64,000 nucleotides of DNA from Sphingomonas sp. Lineage in GTDB: Bacteria > Pseudomonadota > Alphaproteobacteria > Sphingomonadales > Sphingomonadaceae. The notes below the pieces were generated by a model, which saw only the letters and a list, made by a program, of their open reading frames with translations, made no database searches and was not told where the DNA came from. Shown piece after piece: positions 25,365 to 34,543 of the stretch. The stretch covers positions 426,207-490,206 of the forward strand of contig NZ_JAQZBC010000002.1 in NCBI RefSeq assembly GCF_029239295.1, in the 5' to 3' direction. Position numbers and translations under genes: made by a program. How positions within the stretch are numbered: the first letter of the stretch is position 1; every line of letters begins with the position of its first letter.

Positions 25365-27860
25365 CTATTCGTAGCGCAGCGCGCGGATCGGGTTGGCACG
25401 GGCCACCTTGAACGCATGGCCGGCGATGGTGACGACCGCGATCCCCAGCGCGAGCCCGCCCGCGACAAGGAAAGGAACGGGCGTCAGCGCCATGCGGGTG
25501 TCGAAGCCGTTCAGCCAGTCGCGCATCGACCACCAGGCGATCGGCCAGGCGATGATGTTCGCGATCAGCACCGGCCGGCTGAACTGCCATACCAGTAGCC
25601 GGACGATGTCGATCGTGCGGGCGCCCAGCACCTTGCGGATGCCGATTTCCTTCGTACGGCGTTCGGCGGTGAAGGCGGCGAGGCCGAACAGGCCGAGGCA
25701 CGCGATCACGACCGCGAGCACCGCGAAGCCGGCGAAGATCTGCGCGCGCTTCTCCTCCGCATCGTAGAGATCCTCGATGATCGCCTCGCTGAACTGTCCT
25801 TCGAACGGCACGTCGCTGGCGCTGTCGCGCCAGACCCGCTCCACCGCGGTACGGACGGCGGCGGGATCGCCATTGTAGCGGATCACCATCGTCGTATGCC
25901 CCTCTCGTGCGCCGATGAAGACGATCGGATCGAGCGGCTCGCGCACCGACCGAAAACGGGAATCTCGCACCACGCCGACGACGGTGATCGGCACGTCGCC
26001 ATATTGTTCGCCCAGCGCCATGCGGAAGGTCTTGCCGATCACCGCGGCGGGATCGGCCGCGCCCAGCTTTCGCGCGGCATATTCGTTGACCACCACATTC
26101 GCGCCGCGCGCGACCAGCGCCCTCACCTGCGCCGGATCCTCCGGGAAGGCGAGCGTCTGATCATCCATCGGGCGTGCGGGATCGAACCAGCGGCCGGCGA
26201 CCATCTGAAGCCCCATCGCATCGCGGAAGTCGTGATCGACGCGGTACCGCCCCAGCGCGACCGGCTGCGGATTGCCCGGGACCATCACGCCAGTGGTGTT
26301 GGTATTGTCGGTGGCGACGCCGATCTCGGTTCGACCCGCAGCCACGACGCCGGGAATACGCTTCATCCGTTCGGCGATCTGCTCCCCGCGGCCGACCAAT
26401 TGGTAGCGGCTCATGTTGCCGACCTGGAGCAAGTGATCGCGCTGATAGCCGGGATCGACCGAGCGCGCGTAGACCGTCTGACCATAAACGATCGCGGTGC
26501 AGATGATCAGCCCGATCGAGATGGCGAACTGCGCGACCACCAGCATGTTGCGCAGCATGCCGGTGCCGGGCGTTTCGGTGGACGATTTGTTCGCCTTCAG
26601 CACGCTCGCGGGTTGAAAGCGCGAGAGGAAGAAGGCGGGGTAGAGGCCGCCGAGTACGCCGACGATCAGCATCAGCGCCAGCGCCGGCAACAGCATACCG
26701 TCGGCGCCCAGATAGCTGAAACGAAGATCGGCATCGAGGAAGGCGGCGAAGGGGCGCACCAGCAGCTCGCCCAGCGCCAGCGCGATCGCGATCGCCAGCG
26801 CCGCGATCAGCAGCGATTCACCGACGAACTGAACGATCAATTGCCGCCGCGTCGCGCCCAGCACCTTGCGCAGCGCGACCTCACGCGCACGCTGGCCGGC
26901 GCGCGCAGTCGCCAGATTGGTGAAGTTCACCACCGCCATGGCGAGGATCAGCAGCGCGATGATCGCAAAGGTGACGATCGAGCGGCGATCATTGCCCGGT
27001 GTCATCGTTCCGCTCTGCGCGACGCCAAGGTGCACGTCGGCGACCGGAACCAGCGCCCAATCGGTATCGTCACCGGCATTGTAGCGCGTGCCGGCCAAAT
27101 TCTCATCGGCGATGTTGCGCTTTTCCCAGGCGGGGAGCTGCGCATTGAGTGACGCGGCATCAGTGCCCGGCTTCAGTCGGGCATAGACCCAGCCCGACTG
27201 GCATTGCCAGCAGGTCAGGAAATCCGGCTCCTGCGTGAAATAGGAGCCGAAGTCGCGGCGCACGACGGCGTTGATGCGCAAGTGCGAGTTCTTCGGCAGA
27301 TCGTGCAGCACCGCATTGATGCGGTAATCGTAGGTCTTGCCCTTCTGGATCAGGCTGAGCGTGCGGCCGACGACATCGTCGGTGCCGAACTGGCGGATCG
27401 CCTCCGATCGGGTCAGCACCGCGGTGTCGGGGGCGTTCAGCGCATTCTTCGACCCGCGCAGGATCGGCAGGTCCACCACCGCCAGGAAGTCATTGTCGGC
27501 GGTGAGATAGTTTTGGGCGGTGCTCACTTCCCCCTGCCGCGTGATCGACGGGCTGCCGCCGAGCACGTAGCTGACCGCCTCCACCTGCGGGAAATCCTTC
27601 TTCAGCCGCTCGGCGGTGATGTAGCTGGCCATTTGCAGCATGTATGGCGCGCCATCGCGGGGATTGGGGCTCCAGGTCTGGAACTGGTAGGTATCCTCAC
27701 CGCGCGGCAGCCAGCGATCATAGCTCGTCTCATAGCGAATGAAGACCAGGATCAGCAGACACGCCGCCATGCCGATCGCCAGACCGAGCAGGTTGATGAT
27801 CGAATATACGCGGTTCTTCGCCAAGGCGTTGAATGCAACGGTGATATAGTTTCGCCACAT
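25365..27860 (-). CDS. ABC transporter permease, MacB/FtsX type, duplicated
   Basis: 831 aa. It has an N-terminal membrane helix (IINLLGLAIGMAACLLILVFI, about 22-42), a large periplasmic MacB-like domain and a block of three helices with an FtsX signature (ARAGQRAREVALRKVLGATRRQ). A second periplasmic domain and a second FtsX block (AERRTKEIGIRKVLGARTIDIV) follow. This double layout in about 800 residues is typical of the MacB-like permeases that work with a separate ATPase and a membrane-fusion adaptor. It would move a substrate, possibly a peptide or lipid, out of the periplasm or inner membrane by mechanotransmission. It lies 48 bases after the ATPase gene. An outer-membrane TolC partner is not present nearby. 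Confidence 0.9.
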   Translation of the reverse strand: MWRNYITVAFNALAKNRVYSIINLLGLAIGMAACLLILVFIRYETSYDRWLPRGEDTYQFQTWSPNPRDGAPYMLQMASYITAERLKKDFPQVEAVSYVLGGSPSITRQGEVSTAQNYLTADNDFLAVVDLPILRGSKNALNAPDTAVLTRSEAIRQFGTDDVVGRTLSLIQKGKTYDYRINAVLHDLPKNSHLRINAVVRRDFGSYFTQEPDFLTCWQCQSGWVYARLKPGTDAASLNAQLPAWEKRNIADENLAGTRYNAGDDTDWALVPVADVHLGVAQSGTMTPGNDRRSIVTFAIIALLILAMAVVNFTNLATARAGQRAREVALRKVLGATRRQLIVQFVGESLLIAALAIAIALALGELLVRPFAAFLDADLRFSYLGADGMLLPALALMLIVGVLGGLYPAFFLSRFQPASVLKANKSSTETPGTGMLRNMLVVAQFAISIGLIICTAIVYGQTVYARSVDPGYQRDHLLQVGNMSRYQLVGRGEQIAERMKRIPGVVAAGRTEIGVATDNTNTTGVMVPGNPQPVALGRYRVDHDFRDAMGLQMVAGRWFDPARPMDDQTLAFPEDPAQVRALVARGANVVVNEYAARKLGAADPAAVIGKTFRMALGEQYGDVPITVVGVVRDSRFRSVREPLDPIVFIGAREGHTTMVIRYNGDPAAVRTAVERVWRDSASDVPFEGQFSEAIIEDLYDAEEKRAQIFAGFAVLAVVIACLGLFGLAAFTAERRTKEIGIRKVLGARTIDIVRLLVWQFSRPVLIANIIAWPIAWWSMRDWLNGFDTRMALTPVPFLVAGGLALGIAVVTIAGHAFKVARANPIRALRYE

Positions 27861-27908
27861 GGCCGACGGTCGCCTTCGATCGAGGGGTGGAGGGTCGAGA
27901 CGCCGCGA

Positions 27909-28589
27909 TCAGGCCGCGCGGCGCCGCTCCTGCAGGACGCGTCCGTCGAGCATGTTGACGACGCGGCTGGCGTAATCGGCATGCGCCGGCGAGTGGGTGA
28001 CCATGACGATGGTGGACCCTTCAGCGTTGAGCTGCTGAAGCATGCGCATCACCTCCTCACCATGATTGGTATCGAGGTTGCCGGTGGGCTCGTCCGCGAG
28101 GATGAGCTTGGGCGCGGCGATGAGCGCGCGGGCGACGGCGACGCGCTGCTGCTGGCCGCCGGACAGCTGGCTGGGCCGGTGGCGGGCGCGATGCGCGATG
28201 CCGACCCGGTCCATCACCGTTTCGGCGCGCGCGCGCCGCTCCTTCGCCGAGACATTGTGGTAGAGCAGCGCGAGTTCGATGTTGTCGCGCACGGTGAGTT
28301 CGTCGACCAGATTGAAGCTTTGGAAGATGAAGCCGATGTTCGCTTTTCTAAAATCGGCGAGCTTCGCCTCCGGCAGGCCGGCGACCTCCGTCCCGTCGAA
28401 CATGTAGGAGCCGCTGGTCGGGCTATCGAGCAGGCCGATGACGTTCAGCAAGGTCGATTTGCCGCAACCCGACGGCCCCATGATGGCGACGAATTCGCCA
28501 TCGGCGATGTCGAGATCGATCCCGTCCAGCGCGACCGTTTCCACGCTGTCGGTCCGGTACAATCGCATCACCTCGCGCATACGGAGCAT
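27909..28589 (-). CDS. ABC transporter ATP-binding protein, LolD/MacB type
   Basis: 226 aa. Walker A is GPSGCGKST, the Q-loop is IFQSFNLV, the signature is [15 protein letters not shown], Walker B is [13 protein letters not shown] and the H-loop is [11 protein letters not shown]. The EPTGNLD form is characteristic of the LolD/MacB/FtsE group, which matches the FtsX-type permease downstream. Its ATG overlaps the adaptor stop by one base (TGATG), showing translational coupling. A TTG one codon upstream is less likely. Confidence 0.93.
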   Translation of the reverse strand: MLRMREVMRLYRTDSVETVALDGIDLDIADGEFVAIMGPSGCGKSTLLNVIGLLDSPTSGSYMFDGTEVAGLPEAKLADFRKANIGFIFQSFNLVDELTVRDNIELALLYHNVSAKERRARAETVMDRVGIAHRARHRPSQLSGGQQQRVAVARALIAAPKLILADEPTGNLDTNHGEEVMRMLQQLNAEGSTIVMVTHSPAHADYASRVVNMLDGRVLQERRRAA

Positions 28590-29914
28590 CAAACGTCCTT
28601 TCCTTGGGCAAGATCGAGCACGTCCTTGTCGGCGAACCCGGTGTAGGGGGAAATGATCACGCGCTCGCCCGGCGACAGGCCGTCGACCACCTCGACATGA
28701 TCGGCATTGCGGCGTCCGAGCCGGACGTTGCGGCGGATGGCCGATCGGCCATCAGGCGCGGCGACGAAGATCCAGGTGCCGCCGGTGTCGTTGAGGAACG
28801 CGCCATAGGGGACCAGAATGGCGGGCGCCGGATCGCTCAGCGTCAGGCGCGCCTGCACCGTCTGGCCGCGTTGTAGCCGCTCCGGCTCCGCACCGATGAA
28901 CTGCAGTTCGATCTGGAACTGTCCGTTCTGCACCTGTGGCAGGATCCGCGTGACACGCGCGCGATGCTGGCGACCGCCGGTGTCGATGCGGGCAACCTGC
29001 CCCACCTCCACCCGGCCGAGGAAGAATTCGTCCACCCCAGCCTGCAATTTGTTGCGGCCGGGCGAGTCGATCTGGCCGATCCGCTCCCCGCGCTGCATCG
29101 ACTGGCCGACCTGGATCGAGAAGCCGGACAGCTGCCCAGCGACCGGCGCGCGCAGGTTGAGTGCGTCGAGATTGGCGCGCGCCAGTTGTAGCCCCGCGGC
29201 GAGCGAGGCGGTGGAGGCGCGCTGCTGCGACAGCTGACTGTTCTGCAGCCGATCGTCGGTTGCGCGGCCGCGGCGCACCACCGCGAGCCGTTGCCGCTCA
29301 AAGCGCAGCTGATCGCTCGTGTCGGCGAACTGGCGCCCTGCGACGAAGCCCCGGGCGGCGAGCGGCGCCTCGCGATCATACAGGCGCTGCGCCTTCTGGA
29401 AGGCGAGTTCAGCCTCCAGCACCGCCCGTTCATTCGCGACGCGGGTCTGCGCGAGGCTGAGTTCCTGCGCGCGCATATTGTTGATCTGCTGCTCCACCTC
29501 CGTCTGACGGGCGAGCGTCGAGAGCTGAAGCTCGGCATTGGACAGGACGGCGATCGGCTGCCCCTTGGCCAGCATGGTGCCATCCTCCACCAGCACCTCC
29601 TCCACCCGGCCGCCCTCGATCGCATCGATATAGACCGTCAGCAGCGGCGTGACGCGCGTGCGCAGCGGAATGTAATCCTCAAAGGTGCCACGCTGCACGG
29701 TCGCGATCGTCAGCCGACTGGACGCGACCGACTGGCTGCCGGCGCGTGGCGCGAACCACCAGAAGAGAAGCGCGCCGGCGAGCAGCGCGACCAGCACGGC
29801 GCCGACGATGGCCGTGCGCGGCAGGCGACGGCGCGCCACCACGCGATCCATGCCGCTGCCTGATACGGGAGAGGCGCCGTCGGCCCGCTCCTGGGGAAGG
29901 CGAAGGACGCTCAT
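28589..29914 (-). CDS. Periplasmic adaptor (HlyD/MacA-type membrane fusion protein)
   Basis: About 441 aa. A single N-terminal membrane helix (TAIVGAVLVALLAGALLFWWF) is followed by a biotinyl-lipoyl-like segment, a long alpha-helical hairpin rich in Glu, Gln, Arg and Ala (LQLSTLARQTEVEQQINNMRAQE onwards) and a beta-barrel domain. It would link the inner-membrane FtsX permease to an outer-membrane channel. It is followed directly by the ATPase and permease genes. The start MSVLRLPQ at 29914 has GGAAG upstream; MDRVVARRR at 29851 is an alternative closer to typical family starts. A sigma-54 promoter lies upstream at 30124-30139. Confidence 0.88.
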   Translation of the reverse strand: MSVLRLPQERADGASPVSGSGMDRVVARRRLPRTAIVGAVLVALLAGALLFWWFAPRAGSQSVASSRLTIATVQRGTFEDYIPLRTRVTPLLTVYIDAIEGGRVEEVLVEDGTMLAKGQPIAVLSNAELQLSTLARQTEVEQQINNMRAQELSLAQTRVANERAVLEAELAFQKAQRLYDREAPLAARGFVAGRQFADTSDQLRFERQRLAVVRRGRATDDRLQNSQLSQQRASTASLAAGLQLARANLDALNLRAPVAGQLSGFSIQVGQSMQRGERIGQIDSPGRNKLQAGVDEFFLGRVEVGQVARIDTGGRQHRARVTRILPQVQNGQFQIELQFIGAEPERLQRGQTVQARLTLSDPAPAILVPYGAFLNDTGGTWIFVAAPDGRSAIRRNVRLGRRNADHVEVVDGLSPGERVIISPYTGFADKDVLDLAQGKDV

Positions 29915-29954
29915 CGTGTCCACTTCCGCACAGCGATGTTCGAAATCGGACAAT

Positions 29955-30113
29955 TCACAGTGAGACCGACAGGCTGAAGTGCGCGGTCTGCACCGTTACC
30001 GCGACGGCGGGCGAATACCCCGGCGTGAGAGCTGCGGGACGCTTGACCCATCCGCCGAACGCGACAATCGCGGCGACAAGCAGCAGCGGTCGGGAAAGGG
30101 GCGCTTTGGTCAT
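29955..30113 (-). CDS. 52-aa small protein with N-terminal membrane segment (tentative)
   Basis: 52 residues: MTKAPLSRPLLLVAAIVAFGG, then a Pro- and Val-rich tail ending HFSLSVSL. The first 22 residues look like a signal anchor. AAGGGGG precedes the ATG. It lies 40 bases upstream of the adaptor gene, so it may be the first gene of the exporter operon. Against it, the sigma-54 promoter predicted at 30124-30139 would start transcription at about 30113, exactly at this ATG. The message would then be leaderless and the ribosome site unused. I do not recognise the sequence. Confidence 0.4.
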   Translation of the reverse strand: MTKAPLSRPLLLVAAIVAFGGWVKRPAALTPGYSPAVAVTVQTAHFSLSVSL

Positions 30114-30123
30114 GCCGCCCCCT

Positions 30124-30139
30124 TGCACGGCATGTGCCA
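30124..30139 (-). promoter_or_regulatory. Sigma-54 promoter for the exporter operon
   Basis: The minus strand reads TTGGCAC-ATGCC-GTGCA. The invariant GG and GC are separated by exactly 10 bases, and only one base of the TGGCAC-N5-TTGCA consensus differs. It points at the adaptor-ATPase-permease operon, while the divergent gene encodes a sigma-54-dependent regulator. CAACTGT (30138-30144) and ACAGTTG (30197-30203) form a distant dyad upstream that could belong to the enhancer site. Confidence 0.72.
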
Positions 30140-30222
30140 ACTGTGCGGCAACGCGGCCGTCGCCGGCTGGCACAGGAATTGATTGTCCGGCGGCGAACAG
30201 TTGCGTTACGAAAGTGGACGGA

Positions 30223-31593
30223 ATGACCCCGGAATTCGACCGCTGTGTCGTTGTCGACGACGACGACGACATTCTGCTTGCCGCGCGCCTGCTGCTGCGG
30301 CCGTTGTTCCGCGAGGTCATCACCGCGCGCGCGCCGGACGAAGTGCTGCCCGAGATCGAGCGTGCGACACCTGACGTTGTCCTGCTCGACGCCAATTTCG
30401 CGCGCGGCGCGACCGATGCGAGCGAAGGGCTGGCATGGCTCGACCGGCTGACCGCCATAGATCCGGAAATGGTGGTGGTGATGATCACCGCCCATGCCGG
30501 CGTGCATGTCGCCGTGGCGGCGATGAAGCGCGGCGCGACGGATTTCGTGCCCAAGCCATGGTCGAACGATCGGTTGCTGGCGACGGTGCGCACCGCCGCG
30601 GCGCTGCGCCGGTCGCGCGCCGCCGCCGGTGCGCCGCGGGCGGTGCCGGCGCCAACGTCAGGATCGCCGCTGCTGGGCCAGTCGCCGGCGATGGCGCGTG
30701 TACAGTCATTGATCGAGCGTGCCGCGCCGACCGATGCCAACGTACTGATCCTCGGCCAGAACGGGACGGGCAAGGAAGTGGTCGCGCGCGCACTTCACGC
30801 GCGGTCGCAGCGCGCGGGCCACGTGCTGCAAACGGTCGACCTGGGGGCGATCGCGACCGAGCTGATCGACAGCGAATTGTTCGGCCATGTGAAGGGTGCC
30901 TTCACCGATGCCAGGACCGATCGGGTCGGCCGGATCCAGGCGGCGGACGGCGGCACGTTGTTCCTCGACGAGATCGGCAATCTCCCGCTCCACCTTCAGC
31001 CCAAGTTGCTGACCGCGCTGGAGCAGCGGCAAGTGACGCCGGTCGGGGCGAACAGCCCGGTGAAGGTCAACATCCGCGTGATCGCAGCGACCAACATGCC
31101 GCGCGAGCGGCTGATGGACGAGCGGGTGTTCCGCCAGGACCTGCTGTACCGCCTGAACACGGTGGAGATCGCGCTGCCGCCGCTGGCCGAGCGGCCCGAG
31201 GATGTGATCGAGCTGACCGAGCATTTCCTGGCGCATTATGCCGCGCGCTACGACCGGCCGCGGCCCGAACTGAGCCAGGCGGCGCGGGCGGCGCTGATCG
31301 CTCATGAATGGCCCGGCAACGTCCGCGCGCTTCGCCATGCCGTCGAACGGGCGACGATCCTGTCGGCCCATCCGGTGCTGGAACCGGAGGATTTCGGCCT
31401 GGACGCGGCCCAGCTGCGGCCGAGTCCGGCCGCGGCGGGCAGTGCACCGGCCGACCTCAACCTCGACCGTGTCGAACGCCGGCTGGTGGAGGAAGCGCTG
31501 CGCAAGCACGGCTACAATATCACGCTCGCCGCGTCCGAACTGGGACTGTCGCGCGCGGCGCTGTACCGCCGGATGGAGAAACACGGATTGTGA
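30223..31593 (+). CDS. Sigma-54-dependent response regulator (NtrC family)
   Basis: 456 aa. A receiver (about 5-120) has the acidic stretch VVDDDDD and a phospho-Asp in VVLLDANF. An AAA+ domain (about 145-380) has Walker A GQNGTGKE, Walker [12 protein letters not shown] and the R-finger region [11 protein letters not shown] Fis-type helix-turn-helix ends the protein ([21 protein letters not shown]). The sigma-54-contacting loop reads GAFTDA instead of GAFTGA. The gene is divergent from the exporter operon and about 20 bases upstream of a histidine kinase gene, so the pair most likely senses exporter-related stress and activates the sigma-54 promoter at 30124-30139. A weaker sigma-54-like site on the plus strand (30168-30183) could autoregulate. 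Confidence 0.92.
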   Translation: MTPEFDRCVVVDDDDDILLAARLLLRPLFREVITARAPDEVLPEIERATPDVVLLDANFARGATDASEGLAWLDRLTAIDPEMVVVMITAHAGVHVAVAAMKRGATDFVPKPWSNDRLLATVRTAAALRRSRAAAGAPRAVPAPTSGSPLLGQSPAMARVQSLIERAAPTDANVLILGQNGTGKEVVARALHARSQRAGHVLQTVDLGAIATELIDSELFGHVKGAFTDARTDRVGRIQAADGGTLFLDEIGNLPLHLQPKLLTALEQRQVTPVGANSPVKVNIRVIAATNMPRERLMDERVFRQDLLYRLNTVEIALPPLAERPEDVIELTEHFLAHYAARYDRPRPELSQAARAALIAHEWPGNVRALRHAVERATILSAHPVLEPEDFGLDAAQLRPSPAAAGSAPADLNLDRVERRLVEEALRKHGYNITLAASELGLSRAALYRRMEKHGL

Positions 31594-31614
31594 CCGAGCC
31601 CCGATCGGTCCGCG

Positions 31615-32928
31615 ATGGGATTTGACCGGCACTTTACGCTGGGGCTGATCTTCCGCATGTCGCTGCTGATGCTGGCGCTGATGGCGGTGGTGTGGGCGTT
31701 TCGCACGCCATCGCTGCTGATGGTCAGGGTGGTGATGATTGGCGTCGCGGTGCTGGCGGCGATCACGCTGTGGCGGCACGTGTCGCGCACCAACATCGAG
31801 CTGGCGCGGTTCCTGGAAGCGGTACGGCTGGGCGATTTCGCAGCGCATTTTCCCGAGACCGGTGGCGCCGGCTTTGGCCGGCTGGGCGCGGCGCTGAACG
31901 ACACGATCCGCGCGCTGCGCGACCAGCGTGGGCAGACCGACGCCGAGCTTCGCTATCTGGAGGCGCTGATCGACGACATGCCGGTCGCGCTGCTGACGAT
32001 CGACGATGGGCGGGTCGCGCCGGGCAACAAGGCGGCGCGGGCGCTGTTCACCCGCCACAGCGGCGTTCGGCCGGCCGATTATGCGATCTATGGCGCGACC
32101 TTCGCCAACCGGCTGGCGGATGAGGCGGCGGCGGGCGAGGAAATGCTGATCCTGAACCTCGACGGGCGCGCGAAGCGGACGCTGGTGCGGCAAGCGACAC
32201 TGAACCGGCTGGGCAAGCGGACCCGCGCGATCGTGGTGCAGCCGGTGCAGGAGACGCTGGATGCGGTGGAGATGGCAGCGCAGACCGACATCATCCGCGT
32301 GCTGACGCATGAGATCCTGAATTCGCTGACCCCGGTCATGTCGCTGGCGCAGACCACCGCGGCGCTGCTGTCTGACGAGCGGGTCGACGCCGCGCAGATC
32401 GCCGATGCGCGTGATGCCGCGACGACGCTGGCGCGGCGCACGCAGGGGCTGGGGCATTTCATCGACAGCTATCGCGTGGTGGCGCGCGAACCGTCAGTCG
32501 TTCGCCACCCCTTCGCTGCGACGGGATTCGCCGAGGAACATGCGCGGCTGTTCCGCGCCGAATGGCCCGATGTGGCGATCGCGGTCGCCTGCACGCCGAT
32601 GACGATCCACGGCGACCGCGCGTTGCTGTCGCAATTGCTGCTGAACCTGCTGCGCAATGCCGCGCAGGCGGCGAGCGAGCATCGCCCGGATCCGGCCGTG
32701 ACGTTGACGATCGCCAGCGCCGGCACGGTGATGATCGAGGTGGCCGACAATGGTCCCGGCGTGCCGGAGAAGCTGCGGCAGGAAGTGTTCCTGCCGTTCT
32801 TCACCACCCGCGCCAAGGGGACCGGCGTCGGGCTGAACCTGGCGCGGCAGATCGCGGTGGCGCATGGCGGCACGCTGGAAGTGCACGACGCGCCAGGCGG
32901 CGGCGCGGTGTTCCGGCTGCTGCTATAG
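31615..32928 (+). CDS. NtrY-like sensor histidine kinase, partner of the sigma-54 regulator
   Basis: 437 aa. Two adjacent N-terminal membrane helices (LIFRMSLLMLALMAVVWAF and VVMIGVAVLAAITLW) have almost no periplasmic loop, so sensing is probably within the membrane or cytoplasm. A HAMP-like stretch and a PAS domain follow (LEALIDDMPVALLTIDD). Phospho-His is in RVLTHEILNSLTPVM. The ATPase domain has LLNLLRNAAQA, VADNGPGVP and GTGVGLNLARQI. It starts 21 bases after the regulator stop. The stop lies 2 bases from the glpK stop on the other strand. Confidence 0.92.
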   Translation: MGFDRHFTLGLIFRMSLLMLALMAVVWAFRTPSLLMVRVVMIGVAVLAAITLWRHVSRTNIELARFLEAVRLGDFAAHFPETGGAGFGRLGAALNDTIRALRDQRGQTDAELRYLEALIDDMPVALLTIDDGRVAPGNKAARALFTRHSGVRPADYAIYGATFANRLADEAAAGEEMLILNLDGRAKRTLVRQATLNRLGKRTRAIVVQPVQETLDAVEMAAQTDIIRVLTHEILNSLTPVMSLAQTTAALLSDERVDAAQIADARDAATTLARRTQGLGHFIDSYRVVAREPSVVRHPFAATGFAEEHARLFRAEWPDVAIAVACTPMTIHGDRALLSQLLLNLLRNAAQAASEHRPDPAVTLTIASAGTVMIEVADNGPGVPEKLRQEVFLPFFTTRAKGTGVGLNLARQIAVAHGGTLEVHDAPGGGAVFRLLL

Positions 32929-32930
32929 CG

Positions 32931-34430
32931 TCAGGCCGGGCGAACCCCGGCGCTGAGCGTACGCGCCACCGCATCGCGCCACCCGGCGACCAGCGGCGCG
33001 CGCGCCTCCTCAGTCATCGCCGGTTCGAACAACCGCTCCGGCGACCACAGGCCAGCGAGTTCGTCGAGCCCCGACCATAGGCCTGTTGCGAGCCCTGCGT
33101 GGAAGGCAGCGCCGCGCGCGGTGGTTTCCAGATCGGCGGGCCGCTCCACCGCCATGCCGGTAAGGTCGGCGAGGAAGCCGCACAGCCAGTCGTTCGCGGC
33201 CATGCCACCGTCGACGCGCAGCCGTTCCGGCCGGCTGCCGCCATCGGCGACCATCGCCTCCGCCAGATCGAGCGTCTGATAGGCGACCGCCTCCAGCGCG
33301 GCGCGGGCGAGATGCGCGGCAGTGCTGTCGAGCGTCAGGCCGTGAATCGAGCCGCGCGCGGCGGGGTCCCAATGCGGCGCGCCGAGGCCGACGAAGGCGG
33401 GCACCATATAGACGCCGTGGCTGTCGGGCACCTTGGTCGCCATGTCGTTGGTCTGGCTGGCATGGGTGATGATGCCGAGCCCGTCGCGCAGCCATTTGAT
33501 CGCCGCGCCAGCGACGAAGATCGACCCTTCCAGCGCATAGGTGGTCACACCGTCGAGCCGATAGGCAGGCGTGGTGAGCAGGCGATGCTGCGAGGTGACT
33601 GCCTGCTTCCCCGTGTTGAGCAGCATGAAGCAGCCAGTGCCATAGGTTGATTTGGCGCTGCCGCGATCGAAGCAGGCCTGGCCGAACAGCGCCGATTGCT
33701 GATCCCCCGCCATGCCCGCGATGGGGATCGGTGCGCCGAGCAGACTGGTCTCGGTGGTGCCATAGACATGCGCATTGTCGTGCACGTCGGGCAGCATCGC
33801 CATCGGCACGCCGAGCAGGCGGCAAAGCTCCTCATCCCAGCAACTGCGATGGATGTCGAACAGCATCGTGCGGCTGGCGTTGGTGATGTCGGTCGCATGG
33901 ACCGCGCCGCCAGTGAGCCGCCACAAGAGGAAGCTGTCGATCGTGCCGAACGCCAGCTCACCACGGTCGGCGCGCGCGCGGGCACCGGGCACGTTGTCGA
34001 GGATCCAGGCGATCTTGGTGGCGGAGAAATAGGGATCGATCAGGAGGCCGGTACGCGCGCGGATCAGATCCTCCGCCCCGTCGGCGCGCAGCGTCGCGCA
34101 ACGATCGGCGCCGCGGCGATCCTGCCACACGATCGCGCGGTGGATCGGCTCCCCCGTGGCGCGGTCCCAGACGACGGCTGTTTCGCGCTGGTTGGTGATG
34201 CCGATCGCGGCGATGTCGCGCGCGGACACGCCGCTTTCCTCGATCGTCTGGCGGGCGGTGGCCAGCGTGTCGCGCCAGATATCCTCCGGATCATGTTCGA
34301 CCCAGCCGAACTGCGGATAATGCTGGGGAAACTCGGTCTGCGCGATGGCGACCCGGCGCGCCGACGCATCGAACAGCACGCTGCGCGTCGAGGTGGTCCC
34401 CTGATCGATCACAAGAATGTGGGACGCCAT
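32931..34430 (-). CDS. glpK: Glycerol kinase
   Basis: 499 aa, the standard GlpK length. It begins [17 protein letters not shown], the FGGY-family phosphate loop. Further along are [35 protein letters not shown] and IVWQDRR (the glycerol site), and the [13 protein letters not shown] and [17 protein letters not shown] blocks. It phosphorylates glycerol to glycerol 3-phosphate. It is divergent from glpD, with repeats in the shared spacer (34441-34503) that look like operators for the DeoR-type regulator encoded after glpD. No glpF is nearby. AGAGGTAGG precedes the ATG. Confidence 0.96.
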   Translation of the reverse strand: MASHILVIDQGTTSTRSVLFDASARRVAIAQTEFPQHYPQFGWVEHDPEDIWRDTLATARQTIEESGVSARDIAAIGITNQRETAVVWDRATGEPIHRAIVWQDRRGADRCATLRADGAEDLIRARTGLLIDPYFSATKIAWILDNVPGARARADRGELAFGTIDSFLLWRLTGGAVHATDITNASRTMLFDIHRSCWDEELCRLLGVPMAMLPDVHDNAHVYGTTETSLLGAPIPIAGMAGDQQSALFGQACFDRGSAKSTYGTGCFMLLNTGKQAVTSQHRLLTTPAYRLDGVTTYALEGSIFVAGAAIKWLRDGLGIITHASQTNDMATKVPDSHGVYMVPAFVGLGAPHWDPAARGSIHGLTLDSTAAHLARAALEAVAYQTLDLAEAMVADGGSRPERLRVDGGMAANDWLCGFLADLTGMAVERPADLETTARGAAFHAGLATGLWSGLDELAGLWSPERLFEPAMTEEARAPLVAGWRDAVARTLSAGVRPA

Positions 34431-34440
34431 CCTACCTCTC

Positions 34441-34503
34441 CAAACGAAACGTCAAACGAACCTTGGCGACTTTCGTCCGAACGTCAACGCTTTCATTCGA
34501 AAG
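34441..34503. promoter_or_regulatory. Candidate GlpR operator region between glpK and glpD
   Basis: TTTCGTCCGAA at 34471 and TTTCATTCGAA at 34491 are direct repeats exactly 20 bases apart. CAAACGAA occurs at 34441 and again at 34453 in the complementary sense. The second repeat extends to a dyad, CTTTC-ATTC-GAAAG. Clustered TTTCG/CGAAA half-sites in a divergent glp spacer fit DeoR-family GlpR binding. Confidence 0.55.
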
Positions 34504-34543
34504 CCGGGAGGGATATGGGGGCGGGATGATCGGAGAGCGCGAT

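Noticed and set aside
30168..30183. A second sigma-54 promoter, plus strand, for the regulator gene (TGGCAC-AGGAA-TTGAT).
   Set aside because: The invariant GC at -12 is GA, so I mention it only as a weak possibility.
30706..32457. A 583-codon minus-strand frame across the sigma-54 regulator and its kinase.
   Set aside because: It spans two well-defined plus-strand genes and has the composition of an antisense shadow.
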